This document shows, in pieces, positions 1 to 14,421 of a stretch of 64,000 nucleotides of DNA. The DNA comes from Taenia hydatigena (lineage: Eukaryota; Platyhelminthes; Cestoda; Cyclophyllidea; Taeniidae). Both the position numbers and the translations under genes were made by a program. Each line of letters opens with the position of its first letter. Position 1 is the stretch's first letter. The stretch spans positions 186,001-250,000 of the forward strand of contig JADWOT020001326.1 in NCBI GenBank assembly GCA_036345935.2, read 5' to 3'. The notes beneath the pieces are model-generated. The model searched no databases, was not told where the DNA came from, and saw nothing but the letters and a program-made list of their open reading frames with translations.

Positions 1-3000
1 TTAAGCACGGTTTTTTAATGCTCTCCTGCAGCAAAGATGGACGGTAAATGCATGAGCAAATGCAGACGAACTAAAATGCTGCATTAATTTGTTGTTAGCA
101 CCTTAATGGAATTTGAAGTAAGTAAAGCTCGTAACATATTTTTATGAAAGCACAGCATAGCTCTGGAATCATTTTCAGGATAAAATGAACTTAACTGACA
201 TCATTGAGACAGATGGGCAATGGAGTATGAACAAGTAAAGAAACTTTTTAGAACAAAAATGCTTCTGATAACACCTGAAAAACAAACGTTGAAAAATCTC
301 TGTGACTTCCTTAGGTGAACAATTAACTAAATGCACAAGCAGTCGGGTCTAAAATAATAAAACTGTCAAAATATTTGATTTTAGTGTGCCGTTTGAAATT
401 CCTCGTAGAAGTTGCTACAAAGCAGCAATAGTTCCAAAGCGTAAGAAAGCACTACACGCATTTAAACACGTTTTGGCCTAAGGCACTGTCACGTTCAAGG
501 GGAGTAGATGGGTTTAGGTGGTGGTGGCACACTTTTATGGTCTCTGAACTTAGTCATGTCATTTAACGCCTGCAAACGTGACTCTTACTTGGCTGGAAGG
601 GTGAATAGCAAAAGCCAACCTCATTCAAGTCAAAATACGAACAAGATGTTTATAGAAGCAAACGATGTTTTTAAAACCGCCTTAGTGCAATCACTACGAT
701 ACCGTCTTCACATTTTTGCCAGACCCAAGATCACAACCAGAGTGCATGGCGATAAGAAAAGACTAAAGCGAATAGATTCGTCTAAGAAGACTGCTTTAGA
801 CTAAATGCAGGGCAAAGTTATTAAACACAAGCACACATTTGTTTTCCGGATGATGACGAAACATCTAGGTCACAGTAACTTGGGCAGTCATTCGTTAGCG
901 GTAGCGGCTGAAAGGGGCTGTTAAAACTCAAAGCATCTTTAAATATAGATATGAGACCAAAACCCACAGCAGCTTAAACACGAGAGAACCTTCATTTCAG
1001 CCATGTAGTTGCATTCGTGGGGTATAGGATATCAAGGCAAACGACCACTTGGATACGTGAGTATAAGTTGTACTAGCAATCCTTCTCTCAAACGCCCTAA
1101 TTTGCTAGCAAGTGAGGCAACAGGTGCTCACACAGTTTAACTTACCCTTGAAATTGTTGTGCCGGACTCACAAACAGCGTCCCATGTTGGAAAAAGTCTG
1201 GATCTTATTACACCACTTCGCAAGAACCGTTCGAATTGTAATCTTCGATAGTAAAAATCTTGCCTTCAAGCCAATGTTTAAAATTGGTCCAATCCGACTG
1301 AGTAGTTGCGTATAACCGATGCCTGTATGGTGTAAGTCATGATTTATGCAGTCTATGTGATGCGTATTATTACGCCACATCATATGTTAAAACCCGCATT
1401 ATCACAGCTTGCTAGTAAAAATCTCACACTGCACTGTGTTTAACAAATAATTATGCCTGAATTTCTCCTGGTATCACAGTCATACGTGGACTGATTAGTG
1501 AGTAACTGGTGGCTGCGTCCCTACCAAATCCAGCTTTAGTTTGCTTCGTGCTTAAATCGTTGATTCCGTGCGGTGTTTGCAATCGTCTTGGCTGTTTTTG
1601 AAGAACTTTAGTTTAGTCGCCATTGTATATATTACCACATGCTGATTACCCACAATAGGTAGAAGGGCGTGAACTCTCGAGGTCTATGTGGTGGTTTGTG
1701 AAATTTTATATTCTCCTGCAAGTACCATGCTGCTAATAGTACAACGATCTCTGACATTGGCTGACAACAGTGTATAGTACACTTGCCAGAAATTTATGCT
1801 ATTCTCCTTCACAGTGCTTCTCAGGGCGTTCTATACCAAGTGCTTCTGGTTGGCCCAAAGCCGCTTAAAGTGGTTTTGAATGCGAAGCAGATTAGTGAAC
1901 CTGTGCATGTGTACTTTAACACCCGACTTCGAGATTTCAAAACACTTTCATTGATTTGAACGAAATTCTGCACTTGTTACTGTTTTGAAGTTAACCTCCA
2001 CTGAGGCTGCAAGCTGCTAAGGACATAAGCGCAACCTTTGCGACCACTTTAGTTATTAATGAAGTTGTACTTTTAGTAACTACACTTGGGAGAGGAAACT
2101 GGTGTGTGGTCGCCATTCATATCATGCAGTGCACTGTGCTTTAGAAAGTCATTTTATCTAAAAAAACCCGATGAGTTTCTTAAAAAACAAGTTTATTAAT
2201 AAATCGCAACCGAATAAATTGTGGAATGCAGCATGTTATGCCCTTTATTAGCCATTAATGGGTGGTTCGAGCAGGATCAAATCATCTAAGTCATGCCTTA
2301 CAGCAATAGGATGGTTTATGGCCTAATCAGAACAAACCATGTTGTCGTACTCTGTGTTAATATAGGTGTAGAGAAGTTTAATTTCCTTCAACATGACTTA
2401 TCAATATTTGAATATTCACATCTTTGCCATGTGTGATGGTGACAGCAACCACTCATTGCTTCGGAGAAAGCTATCATAAAGTAGTTGCATGAGCATAGGG
2501 CTAGTCGCAGCAACTCTATACTAGAACAGAATAACTGCATTTTCAATTCATGTCTATGACTTGGCTAGGCTTGTTCATGGCAAATTGGAATTCTTGTTCT
2601 CGGTCTACCATTTAGCCTACAAGTCCCAAAGCAATTAGCGCATTCTCCCATATCCATGCAGGGTAGGATCTTTTGAGATCCTTGAGAGGGATGATCAAAT
2701 AGCTAACGTTAAGTGCACTAACTCACACTCAAATTCACTTAAGATGCAGTTGTGCTAAATATGGCAAGTCCTACTTCAAGGATTAGCAAGGGTGAAATTG
2801 AGAGCTGATGCTGATGCAGCTTTTTGAATCAACAAAATTAACGCAAGCCCATTGTGAATCATCGGTTACCTTAGCCTAAAACTGACTTATAAGGTCAAAA
2901 AGGCGCTTTTAACAAATAGCCTGAAATTAAATGAATTTCAGTCCTTCGGTCTAGGATTATGACAATTTTGCTAATTTGAATTTACAAATTTCACATTCTG

Positions 3001-6000
3001 CGTTATGGATTTACTACAATTTTACGCAAAAATCTACTAGGGTGCGCCAAGGCCATCAGTGCAGAGAGTCTGCGATTACCACCAAAGCGCTATCAAATGA
3101 GATGGCATAAACGAAGTGCTAAAAACCTATGAGACAGCTACGAAGCCACGCCAGAAGCTAAAAACGTGGTGGCATTACGCCTTTCCATCTCACTTCTTGG
3201 ACACGATTTCTATTAAATTTTATCTTAAAACTGATTAATTAACATCTAACCACACACCAGGTTCAGTTACCTACAAGGCCTCGCTGGAGAAGGATTTAGC
3301 CGGCCTCACGCAACCTTTGGCTGGACGTGCTATGCTCTAATCTCCACATTATTAAGCCAAACCATCACGAATGTTTGATTCCAAAGCCCAAATAATTGTC
3401 TTGGTACGCCTCTATGTCAATCTAATGGATTGCAGCTGGGTGGATGGTATGGTTTTTACAAGAGTAACAATGTTGCTGCCACTTATGAATGATATGCACT
3501 GTGTCAGTACAATTAATCATATCGAAATCAGGAGAGACTTTGTTACGTACATTTCATTTTAAGGAAAAGGAGGAGTGTGCTGTCACGTCGATGGCCAAGC
3601 TGGTGAAAACGAACGGCACCATCTTGAGGTGAATATCACGGTAGTTGCTTGTCATTGGTCTAATTGCAAAACTCACAGATTTTCAGCTCTGACGAGCCGA
3701 CTAAATTCTGGTCCAAAGCTATGAGTACGTGGTTTTTTGATTAATATTATCTACACATTTAAAACAAGTATGATAATCAATTTTAAAGTGCTGCGATTAT
3801 GAAATGCGTCGAAATGCGTGTCGAGTTAAAGACTTTCAAGGCATTCACATTTGGTGAGATTCGTAAATCTGATAAGCACAATGTGGTGGGCAATCGATGT
3901 GTGCACTGCTGACTTATGCTGATACGTTTTGCCCACTGCAGCTGAGGAGCGGTATTAGTTCTATCTGCACCCACTACGCGGTAATGGGATATGAGCAATT
4001 AACATATAAGAACGAAAGAAAACTATCAAATTTAAGCTCCTATGGTCATCAACGGGCTGAAGAAGAAGAAGTGACAGACTGTCAATTATGTCCTTTGATT
4101 CCACCTTGCCATTCGATCAAACGCATAAACTAGTACCAAGTATCGGACAACTGACGTGTTAAAGCAACCTATCTAAGACCTTGATTTTGACTCGGAAATG
4201 GCATCTTTGCTTTCAGTACGAAGCTATGCCAAATACTCTAAGCTGGACATAGAGAGGTCGCAATGTTAAGTGTTGCAATGGCAGACCTCATCTAGATCCT
4301 TGACAAGCGATAGAGTAAAGGTGCGAGTGCAGTAGACCACCGTTTAAACAGCAGTCTCTACTCCTCAAAATTCCCATTTGATCGCTTATTTTTCAAGGGA
4401 AATAAAAACGCATGCTGAGATTACGAATTTTTCGCACGGACTTTCCGGCGAATCAATTTAAGTGAACTTGCAGTGTGGGCAACCCTGCAAGAATAGCTCA
4501 TAAATTACAATCAAATCAAGCATAATTCGAAGGTGAAGTCGGCAGTTAGCGCAACTTGGTAGTGCTTACAAGATTACCAGACATTAAGCCATTAAGAACA
4601 GATGCCTTCATTTCGAATTTAGGCTATCATAAGCGATCAGGTGGAATAAAGTGAACCGTGGTGCAGAAACAGACATAAAACACATTACACTTTGGTTAAG
4701 GAAGAAGGATGCGCCAACAGCAGTCCATCTCGTTGACACATGGGATTCTAGCGTACTCGGTTCCATGCTAGACGGACTGTTGCTGTAACAGGTTAATCCT
4801 CATATGCACACCAGAGTCACCTCTTCAGTTGTCTATTTTGCACTTATTGCTACTAAGTCCAAGAAAAGTAGCACCAGATACCGTCCAGCTTTCCATGACC
4901 CCGCCAGCGCCTCCATTTAAGCTCAGATTCCACCCTCACTGAGCATTAATGTAAAAACAACCCATAGTATCCATTATCTTTGTCCAATGCGTTGGTCTAC
5001 TGGCCTTTTACCTGCCTTGTTGGCATCGTGCCGAAACTCCTATCCAGGTTTTGACATTTTGACATTTGTATGACTAGTTATTTGCCTTATTTATCTGAAC
5101 CCCACCTACCTCCAACACTCCATCACTCACAAGCCTACGCCTATACCAACTAAATTCGCTATATCTGTTCGCTTTTAACTTCCTGCGGCTCCTCTACCTC
5201 TTCTCTTTTCCGGATTGAAACGGATGGCCCATATGGAACTGGCAGAAGTTTCCACGCCAGCTTGAGTCGATTTGTCTAACCCATCGCTAGTAATTTATGT
5301 TGTTTGTGCAGACGCAGGGCAAAGAAGTCTACCAAAGAGAGCGATGCGTTGCAGACCACAGGCTATTAATTGGACGGTGGATTTTCCAAACGACTACCGT
5401 GCGACTCTCAATGGAAAGTCGCCAGTACGCTCCATTCATTGAATTGACGCAGCGACAGCCCAGCCATCACGGAGCTCGGTGGCATTTACAAAATGACAAC
5501 AATCATCGAGTACGCCTCAACGGTCTTTCACTGAATAAAGGGCAATCCAAAACGCTAATCGGACTCCACAAGCCAAATAAATTTTATTCCTAATGAAGCA
5601 AAATTCAGAGATTGAAAAGAATTTTCGCTCGCCACCGAGATACTGCATGGTCCCTTGCCAAAGAAACGGTTCTGAACAAAATGATTGCAGAGGAGTTGAG
5701 GACTATCTGACCGCAAAATCCACCGTGAGATGAAGAAGTAAAGAGAAGTGTTCATTATAATTCTCGATAGGAAACGGTTATTAAAGAAGCGTATTTTTAT
5801 ATTTCTCATGATTTTTCATGTCACAAACCAGTTAATATTAGGCTCTTCTCTAAGGTTTCGATGCTGACTAATAACTTTTGTGCACAATGTTGATTCCTTT
5901 CTTGTCATCTTAAGGTGGTATTAATCGATAGAAATATAAGTGCGGTGCTTACACTTCTTTAAACGTACATTGTAGAAGATGGTTAGGAACACAACTTGAA

Positions 6001-9000
6001 TCGCTCCACTCCGGCACAGGCAATTCTACAATACTCTACTAACACGCAATCGATCCCCCATTTTGTCTAAGTCAATAAAGGTGTCTCAGAGTAATCACCC
6101 TCCTCATGTCAGGCATAGGCGGTGGATCTAACACAGCGCTGGCATGAATTTTAGCGGGTTTGCATGTGAAAAACAGAGGAATCGACAAGTTGTTTAGTTA
6201 AACTAAACACTGTACCACCACTATTTAAGATAGCAATAAAAATATTTAGCGCAAAAATTTGCACGCTTGTTGTTTGTTTAGCTCTTAGTCTCGTCTACGG
6301 TCACTTGGATGGTAATAATTGTACATTTGTCGGGTGCAGTGCCATGCTGGGGTAAATTGGGGTGAACTGTTCGCATCTGTACAATGGTTAGACACTTCAC
6401 CCACCACTGCAGAGCAAGCCAGCTTGAAGCGAGAACAGATTACCAAGCAGTGGATTGGTTACAAACAATAAAGTAGATCGAGCGTTCAATTGCACACTGA
6501 TAAGAATTATTGCAGAAATATGACTTGACAGCCCAGCACAGGAAAGGAATCGCACATGGCAACGCGAACGCACTACCATGCAGACCCTTCTCAGTATATT
6601 GGTATGAGATACGATATTTTTGAGCAAGAATACTGAGCACTATTAGAGAAAAACGCACTGTACCAAACTTGATGCAGCCGTAACATACGAGGGTTTTCTA
6701 ACACCTTATTTTGGGTCCACAGCTAGGAAGATGAGCTCGTTTAGCAAGCCTCTAGTGATCTCAGGCTCGTTAATACAAACAGCTTCTCAAGAGTTGCAAG
6801 AGTGATTAATTCATGAGAGCCAAAATGCTGGCAGAGGCGTGGAGCGAACCATACTTTCGGCCCTTACCTACCACAGACATACTGGACTTATGTCAAACCT
6901 GCATCACTTGAGGCAGTATCAAAAGACCTCACATTACAGCGATTGTGCTTAATTTAAAGTTGGCAGTTGGCGCCTATTTTTTTTTCGGTGGCCGCCTGTG
7001 CCAACATCAACAGCGTTTGGAAGTGTTGCTCTTTTGGAGTGCACAGATTAGGCGCGCTCCGACTTCTACTCCAAGTGAGTCTACCGACACTACTTTGTAG
7101 TAATCTTCCCAACCAGAATTCACAAGTGAAGATGGACATTAAGTCTATGCAATCTGCAATCAAATACATGCTAAAGAAGTGCAAAATTTATGGTGGACAC
7201 AAAAGTCTATGCATAGATAGAAGCACGAGCCATATCCATTCCGGACATTGCCTTCAACATTTAGATTAACACGCAAAGTCTACCTGCTGCAATAAGTGAA
7301 TGAAAAAGTTTAATAGGACATCTGGACGGAAAGATACAGCTAACCATGACGGAAAGTTAATCTGAAAAACAACATAAGGAAGAAATGGAATTCTGTGGGC
7401 AGTGTCTTTCACTTGGAGATTAAAAAAGGCAACGCCTGCGATAAGCACGAGAATGACGCTGGTCGGTATTCAAGGAGGCACGCTGACGTACGACACACTA
7501 ACCCGCGTATATTTTGCTATTGTATTTACCTCATTGTACTTGTTCGTTAATTTATCTTGTAACTGCTCATGCCCTGCCAAGTTGGATGGTGCAAGATTGC
7601 GGTCACAGCATACCTCCTAAAGTGACTATTTTCCAAAATCAATGCGATGAAACCCTTAGTGATGGTCATTTACCTTACATTAATTCAGCACAGCCACAGA
7701 GCAACAAGGTCATAAGAAAAAATTTTGAAGTTGATGAAACTTTGGCTGTAATACTTTTTCATTGCTTAGCTCGGTAACTTACCAGGAGCTCCATCACTGT
7801 CCAAATAAAAGCTTGTAATACAATCCGCTTTGATTTTTGGCATCAAAAAGGAAAGTGCACAGAGGTAAGCAAGCTTTAAGCTACAAAACATTTTGCCTTT
7901 GTGAGACAGGATAGTACTAGCCGCAGGGGAGAATTTGTAGTTAACGTTCTTGATCAGCGCAAGCACTTTCATATAAACTTATCTGAAATTCGTGTCATTG
8001 TGTATATTAAAATTGTAGGGCCCTACTTTGGCACCCGTGGTCACCTGAGCTATCATCAACAACGGTTCGGCGTAGTGGTCTTTTAAATGCAAAGACTAAC
8101 AGTGCTTCAACCTTCACCCCAAGTGAGCCCACATACATTTAATATTTGGAGTAGGGCGTAGTGAGCGTTAGGCGTTTTCGCAATTATAGCACTTGCGTAA
8201 TACCTCTGGATGGCCTTTATCAGCTTCTACTTTAAAACGCTTTCCACTTTTCTTTTTGCGAAATAAACTGCTACTAGATTTAATCAGTAGCAAGAGCTGC
8301 TCACAAAGTAAATGCTAGCTGAAAGGTAATCCATTCCTTCCGCCATTCACTTGATTGTCTGGATCGTTGATATATTTTACACCACAAAATATTAGGAGTT
8401 GTGAGTCGAATTTTGAAATGACACAAAGCATTTGACTCTGGAACACTATGCAGGCTACTCAAACGTTGGTGATGAAGGGCATCTTGAAAGTCATGCACAT
8501 TGGATTAGACTGATGGGAATGTCTAGCATGCGTTTCGCAAGGCAACTTCCTGTTTAGTTATAAAAGTTTAGCAACTTCAAATGCTGTGCTTGTAAGTCTT
8601 TGTAGAAATAGTGCATTGTAACTTATGAGGAAAGTCGCGGTTTTGAAAGAAGTTGCAATCTATCAATCCCTTCAACTGAATGAGACCAAATAATCACGCT
8701 GACTTGGCTGCAACTAATGAGCGGCTGCGCGGGGCTGCCTGGCATATATGACCTAGAACGATAATCGCCAGAACCATTTATCACTCGTGTTTAATTAGAT
8801 CTAAGCTGGCGCTTACTCCGAGCCTGCGAAAGCTCCTGTCTTTTAAAGCTATGATCTAGCTTTCTTTAGTTCTAGATGCATGCTTATAGTCTATTGAACA
8901 TGTAGTCGTGTGGGTGCTAGAAACTAGCGCCAGGAAGTATTGAAAGACACCTATTAAAACCCGCGAATATATTGTTGGAAAAATGTGGGGAAAGAACATA

Positions 9001-11130
9001 AGACCCTCTAACTATTCAGTTTTGCAACAGTTTAATACACAAGAACTTACATGGCCATTAAAGATTGCAATAAGATTTCGTTCCTACTAAAAATTTGCTC
9101 TGACTCCTCTCATGAGAAAAAAAGGAAATGGGGCAAAATAAGGCATGTTTTCCCCTCATTTTCTGATCCTTGATCTGCAAAAATTTCAGATGGTTGTTGA
9201 ACGTACTCAATGCGCATACACTTGATCATATCTAGAAAGATTTGTAGCCACTATTGCTAGTGATGCAAATCAAATATAAAAAAAATTATGAACAATTTGA
9301 CACTTTAACAGATAAGTATATTAAAGGGATTTGAATGGATGTCTTTGTACCTGGCATTGACTCATGTGACACACTGAATTGGCAAGATCGTGGCATATAT
9401 TTGAACATCATGCCTTTGGAATAAAAAGGAATTAACTTATTTAGGAAAACTGAGACTTTGTAACAGCTTTAGGTGGGATCCGGCATTTTAAGTCTAACTA
9501 GTAGTAATTAATTCCACCATTGGAATCATAAATTGCAGGCAACGTGATTTAAAATTGTTCCTTTAATAAAGAGTTCGCGTTGCCCTCTCTTTGAACGCTT
9601 ACTACAGGATCGTTTTTATTTTTTGCAATAGAGCGAATTGGATCGTGTTTATTTGCGATGGTGACAGACGATTAAGAGGCAGCGGTCACATTGGAAATCA
9701 TAGCTGTGCATGTCAAGACAGTAGCCACGAGTAGGCTACAAATATCCGTACCACTCTAAATTCGCAAAATTCTGGCCACAATAATCAGTAATTAGTAATT
9801 AATTAGTAACCGTCAGCTGATTACATTTTAGAAACTGGCATGACCTCTGCATTTCCGTGCGCTAATTATTCATCTTCCATGCCACTGCGACTTTGTGCGA
9901 TTTCTGAGAATCCTTAGACTGATTTGATTTCTAGAACCATCAAACAGTAATCACTATGGATAACAGAATAATTAAGTGAATATTCATCTGTACCTTCCAT
10001 TGGTCTAACCATGTCGTAGAGATGCTTAAGAATCGCGCAAGTGCTTGTGGTCTTCATTCCCCGAGAGCTGATTGTTTTCTCTGTTGCCTCGTTTAATGAA
10101 TTGAAGGCAGTGAACGAAAGCAGCCATACCGGCTTAAAGATGGCTGCTTTCTGCATCGAAATTCTCGGTCATATGAGAGAAAATAAACGCAGAAGTCCAA
10201 ATCAGTGTTATGAATGCTCTCACAATCCCAAAATCACACATTTATTTAAGACTTAATTCCCTGGCACTCTTTAGTGGAGTCGTAATCGCCTTTTTGAAGG
10301 GACGAACTCTGTTCAATTAAACATAATAGCATATGGCCACGCAATGCAAATTTTATTTTACCACACTCAAGTCTGTGTCATTGGAGTGCATCGTGTTCAT
10401 GCTATATTTGTGGCATGGGCCAGACGGAAATACTATGATAAAATTGTTGGTGCCATAGCCATAAAACTTATCATTACTACTCCCTTCCAGTCCATTTGTG
10501 AACACAGGCATTATCTTCACAGCGTTTTCTTGCTGTATGCCCTTATAACGTTTTTAAAAATAATGTAAAAGCAATGCTTTTATTGAATAAAAATAATTAG
10601 TTGTCACTGCTGAACTACCGCTTGCCTTCTATTCAGTCCTACTAGTCTGATTATTAATGCATCAAGTGGCTAAAACATTGAGTGACAAGGAGCTTCTTAA
10701 TACATACAGAAACCTGTGGTTCACTGGTCTTTATTTAAATTCGCTAAAGAGAATAGAACATTTGTATAGCCACACTATACCACCACAGAGTCATTTCTAT
10801 TTCAAGCAGCATATTTTTAACATTTTACCCCTGTGAATCCTAATAAACCTTGACTAACCCTCAACAAATGAAGATTTAGAGGAGCCGTTGCACCTTCGAA
10901 GTTATAAAATGCTTCTTAAAACACGTATTTCACAAAAATTCTTGGTCAAATTTATCCGTTTCCCTGCTTGAACTTACTTCATGTTTGCATCGACATCATT
11001 CCTTTACATTTCTATTTACTGCCATATGCTTTACAGACGAACGTTTCCCAAACCACCCGTAAATCATACAGTGCTAATTACGTAGCACGCAATGTTTACC
11101 TGCATTGTTCATTTGCAAAATGGTCACGTT
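1..11130. other. No recognised gene
   Basis: I read both strands and recognise no gene, RNA or repeat family member here apart from a small palindrome near 6.2 kb. Open frames are at most about 100 codons (for example 5297-5593 plus), with no familiar motif and no convincing flanking splice sites. The stretch is moderately AT-rich with no long simple repeats. It is best read as intergenic or intronic sequence of old, unrecognisable origin. Confidence 0.6.
6191..6209. repeat. Perfect 19-nt palindrome
   Basis: TGTTTAGTT, one central A, then AACTAAACA: two 9-nt arms that are exact reverse complements. There is no adjacent gene to regulate, so a function is not implied. Confidence 0.5.
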
Positions 11131-11290
11131 TTTAACGGAGTATAACATGGGCTACACTTAAGAACAAGAGAAGATGTTTACGAGCGATGCCTTGCCCCAA
11201 CGCGGCGCTCCTTCTAGTCCCCCTCGAGATTTCATTAATAAAAAGGAGAACTGATGAATTGGTTGTCCCCTGTTTTTGCTCTGCGAATTC

Positions 11291-11339
11291 CTCGAGGCAG
11301 ACTGTGACAAAATGGGTGCATTCTCTACACGTGTCACCC
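11291..11339. repeat. Short dispersed repeat, copy 1 of 2
   Basis: This segment resembles 60071-60119 in the same orientation. Both run CTCGAG, then CAGA or similar, TGT(G/A)ACAAA, and a GCATTC block. On the minus strand both read as E-C-x-H-F-V-T-x-x-L-E, so this may be a scrap of a once-coding element. The surrounding minus-strand frame (11132-11445) is open but otherwise unrecognised. Confidence 0.35.
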
Positions 11340-11449
11340 ATCTCCCGAGTCTCCAACACAGCACTTTTTCGTAAATGGGTGCCGAATGAGTCAATATTGG
11401 TTTCAACTCATCAACTGGCGCTTCCTGGACAATAGTTTGTATCAACCAT

Positions 11450-13710
11450 GTGCAATCATTTTGTATGTATTTGCTTTTTAGGCAAGGGAACCTGCAATAG
11501 CCTTTGGATCTTATCAGCAGGAATGAGAATTATTCAACTTGTTGTGTCCCATCGGTGCTTTGAGTTGATTTATATTCCAAAAGAGACCATCTGAGTGTGC
11601 TCGATGATTGTTGTGCCCTTGCAATTGCCACCGAGGTGCGTGATGGCTGAGGTGTGTCGCTTGCCTACTTTGAAGAGTTGGTGCCACTGAGGGTCCTTAA
11701 TTGGGGATCGCACAGTATTTGTTAACTCAGTCCGCCGTAAAAGTCATAACTTGTGTACTGCGAAACATCGCCCTGTATGACGGGCTTCTTTGCCGTGCGT
11801 CCGCACAGACAGCATGTGTTGTTGAAGATGGGGGCGATGAATCGCCTCAACCTGGTGCAAATCCTTTTTCCGCACCCTAGGAGCGGATGCCCCAACTAAA
11901 GTAGTTGCATGACCCAACCTGACCCCTCAAATCTAACTGTTCCAATCATTTATCAACGCTATGGGGCGCCTTAGACAAACCTCTTACCTTCCCTACCCAA
12001 ATTTTCTCCATGGCGGTTGAAGGGATACCCTATCCACAACAATCCAGCTCAATTACTCACACGATCTAAAGTTGCGCCTGGAGTAGGCGAATGGTTGTCT
12101 TCGTCAGCATGACCAACTATCGCAACAATCAGGCCATGCTCACGACCATGAAGCACCGAAAGCTTTGTTTGCCTCCGAATCATCACATACCCAGCAAATG
12201 GTTAGTCTCAGCATCCCCATATTGTGCCTCTTTACTTTATATAACCTAGAACATTCTTCGCCGTCCCATACTTACGTTATTTGCAACCCAAAGACCCACT
12301 CGATTTGCCAGTCCAAAGGAATGACCACGCAATTTTTTTTGATAAAGTCAAATCCTTAATGAACCTTGCTGCTTTCCTCACACCTTGTGAGGGAAGTTGA
12401 TTAGCTTTGCCGTAATTTCAATGTCATTATATCTGGTATCCATTGTAAACCACATGGAAAGGTAAAATTATGATTAGCCTATTCGAGAGTGCTACTAAAA
12501 ATAAGGTTGAATTTCTTCCATTAGGTCAACTGCTTCCCGTTTAACTGAATCAGGTGGCTAGATCAGTAGGTAAGGAAATCAGTTTGGGGGGTAGATAGAA
12601 GAAAGAGGGGAAGAAATGCAGAATGCTGCAACGCAGCACTGTACATAGTCATCTTGCGGTGTCCATGTCGAATCCCCTTTTCTCCATTCAAACCCTCTCT
12701 CCTTCCATGCTCTCGACTTCTCATCCCTTTGCCTCTATCTCACTCATTCCCTTGTCTCTCTCAGATGTACATTCATGCTGCTTCGCAATGCAGCGCAATA
12801 AGTCTGCAAAGCATATGTCTAGAAACATAAGAAACACGCCGTCATTACGGCAATAGTCATTTTAATTGTGTCAGCGGTGTCTCTAATCAATTTCTACCTT
12901 GCCACGCTTACTTTTGATGTCTCTTGTATGCTTTTACATTCACCAAATAAGTGACAGCACCAAGACACCTATTGAGGTAATAATGGCTTGCTCAATATGC
13001 ATGCCTCACCACAGAAGCACTGTAGCACGGCTTGGCTAGATCTGACTGGATTGCACTCGGTCGGAACAGAACAGTCTGGTCACTTAGGCTGGATTATGAT
13101 AGGCCTGCATAAACTAGGAAAGAAGAGGATAGTCAGGGTCACCAGCCAGATCTATCGTGCATGCCTCATCCCTTGAGGCGCCTTATGCGCTATCACTGAA
13201 GTCGACCCTAACAACACCCAAATTTGACCCGCCTAATTCACCGACAGAATTCCATGCCATGTAAAACGAGGTCTTCTTCTCTTCTGTCTTGCAGACTCTA
13301 GGGATCAAGGTAATCAGACCATAAGCAGGTCTAGCAATGTCTTCAGAATGGAGGGGTAGGAGCTCTATTCTTTACGTTTCACTGCAGCGCGCCTTTGGTG
13401 AGTCCCTCCTTTGTCCCCCACTGCGATGTTCTGTATGCCTCCAAGTATTGCGCCTTGCAAGTTGCAAGCGTTCATGTTTCTGTGTTTTGCGTAACGTGCA
13501 TTATCAGGGAGGGCCCATTTTTACATTAATGAGAAGCGACCAGAATGACATTAGATGTATTTTCACGATAAAATAATTTGCCATTATTTGTCATCCTAAC
13601 CATTTTCTGGATTAGTAGAGCCTACAATGAGAAATACAGTGCGTCTGACAAACACGAATTTTGAGCAGCAACATTCGAAGTGGGTGTATTATTTGATAGT
13701 TTGCACAGAC
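11450..13710. other. No recognised gene; pyrimidine-rich tract
   Basis: I see no gene. At about 12660-12790 the plus strand is strongly pyrimidine-rich. It ends in a CAGATGT...CATGCTGCTTCGC pattern that loosely resembles the 3' part of the tRNA-Arg-headed repeats at 40.5-44.5 kb, so a truncated old copy is possible but unproven. The 3' end of the FN3 gene lies just to the right. I found no AATAAA polyadenylation signal within about 200 nt downstream of that gene's stop. Confidence 0.4.
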
Positions 13711-13890
13711 TCACATTAAGGTTGACGACAGCATTAGGATCAGGGAGGCTGAGATGGTTGCATTGTCCAATACAATGTAGGCAGACTCGCCAGTGGTGGT
13801 ATTTGTGGGCGATGAGGTAGGCACTCCTGGAGTTGCCGCTAAGGGATTTGACACGTATGATGGGCTTATTTTAGGAATTGCAGTCACACC
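13711..13890 (-). CDS. Terminal exon of FN3 surface protein: Thr/Pro stalk and hydrophobic tail
   Basis: A 59-codon exon ending in TGA, lying 253 nt downstream of the FN3 exon. The acceptor is GTGTAG, with a CTAAT branch-like motif a few bases upstream, and the frame enters in phase 0. That matches the phase-0 donor of the FN3 exon. The product begins GVTAIP, which naturally continues the last strand of the FN3 domain. A Ser/Thr/Pro-rich stretch follows (residues about 19-34), with N-linked glycosylation sequons at NTT and NAT. It ends in about 16 mostly hydrophobic residues (ISASLILMLSS) with no basic cytoplasmic tail. That layout is typical of a GPI-anchor signal; a very short membrane anchor is the alternative. 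The role inferred is a cell-surface adhesion or receptor protein. Confidence rests mainly on phase agreement and composition, not on homology. Confidence 0.6.
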   Translation of the reverse strand, partial: GVTAIPKISPSYVSNPLAATPGVPTSSPTNTTTGESAYIVLDNATISASLILMLSSTLM

Positions 13891-14143
13891 CTACACTCCC
13901 ATTCAAATTAGTGCATTTCGTCCATCATACCCTTCATCATCCAAATGCCAACTAACTGCCAACCATGCATGATATGACAATTGAGGCCGTCTCATTAGGC
14001 ACATATGTCTTAATCTCTGCGGTCAAATTATTCTAGTAGGATCAAAGGGTCCAGTTGTGGGTCAATTTAGTGAAAAGAGTTATTTTGTTAATGCTTTAGT
14101 ATTTGTTAAATCGAGATGATGAATATGGTGTAACAGCGCTCAC

Positions 14144-14421
14144 TCTGTTGCTATATTTAACAATGTCCTTAGACATCTCTGGACCTCCTTGTTGAGTGAG
14201 CACAGCAGCAGTGGCAGAAACTGTTTGTCCTGGCTTTAAGCCTGTGAAGACGTAACTTTTATTTAGGTGTGTATTGACGCTGCCGTTTTTCCCATCTTCG
14301 CGCTGCCAAAGGACACGGTAGTTAGTGATATCGCCGTTGGGTTTAATTGGCGCTTCCCATGATAAGTACACCGTGTTTGAGTCAATTATTTTCATTTGTA
14401 CGTTCTGCGGAACATCCTCAT
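14144..14421 (-). CDS. Fibronectin type III domain exon
   Basis: A 92-codon exon encoding almost one complete FN3 domain. The landmarks are in order: a VPQNV start, the B-strand Trp in YLSWEAP, PNGDITNYRVLW for strands C and C', the Leu before P in TGLKPGQTVSATAAV for strands E and F, and a YSNR end. The acceptor is TTTTTATTTTTGCAG (strong), with entry in phase 1 as is usual for FN3 exons. The donor is AGA|GTGAGC, leaving in phase 0. FN3 domains of about 90-100 residues are extracellular adhesion modules found in receptors, contactins, DCC-like and sidekick-like proteins; one domain does not tell which. Together with the terminal exon it gives the C-terminal end of an anchored surface protein. 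The domain call is secure; the protein family is not. Confidence 0.85.
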
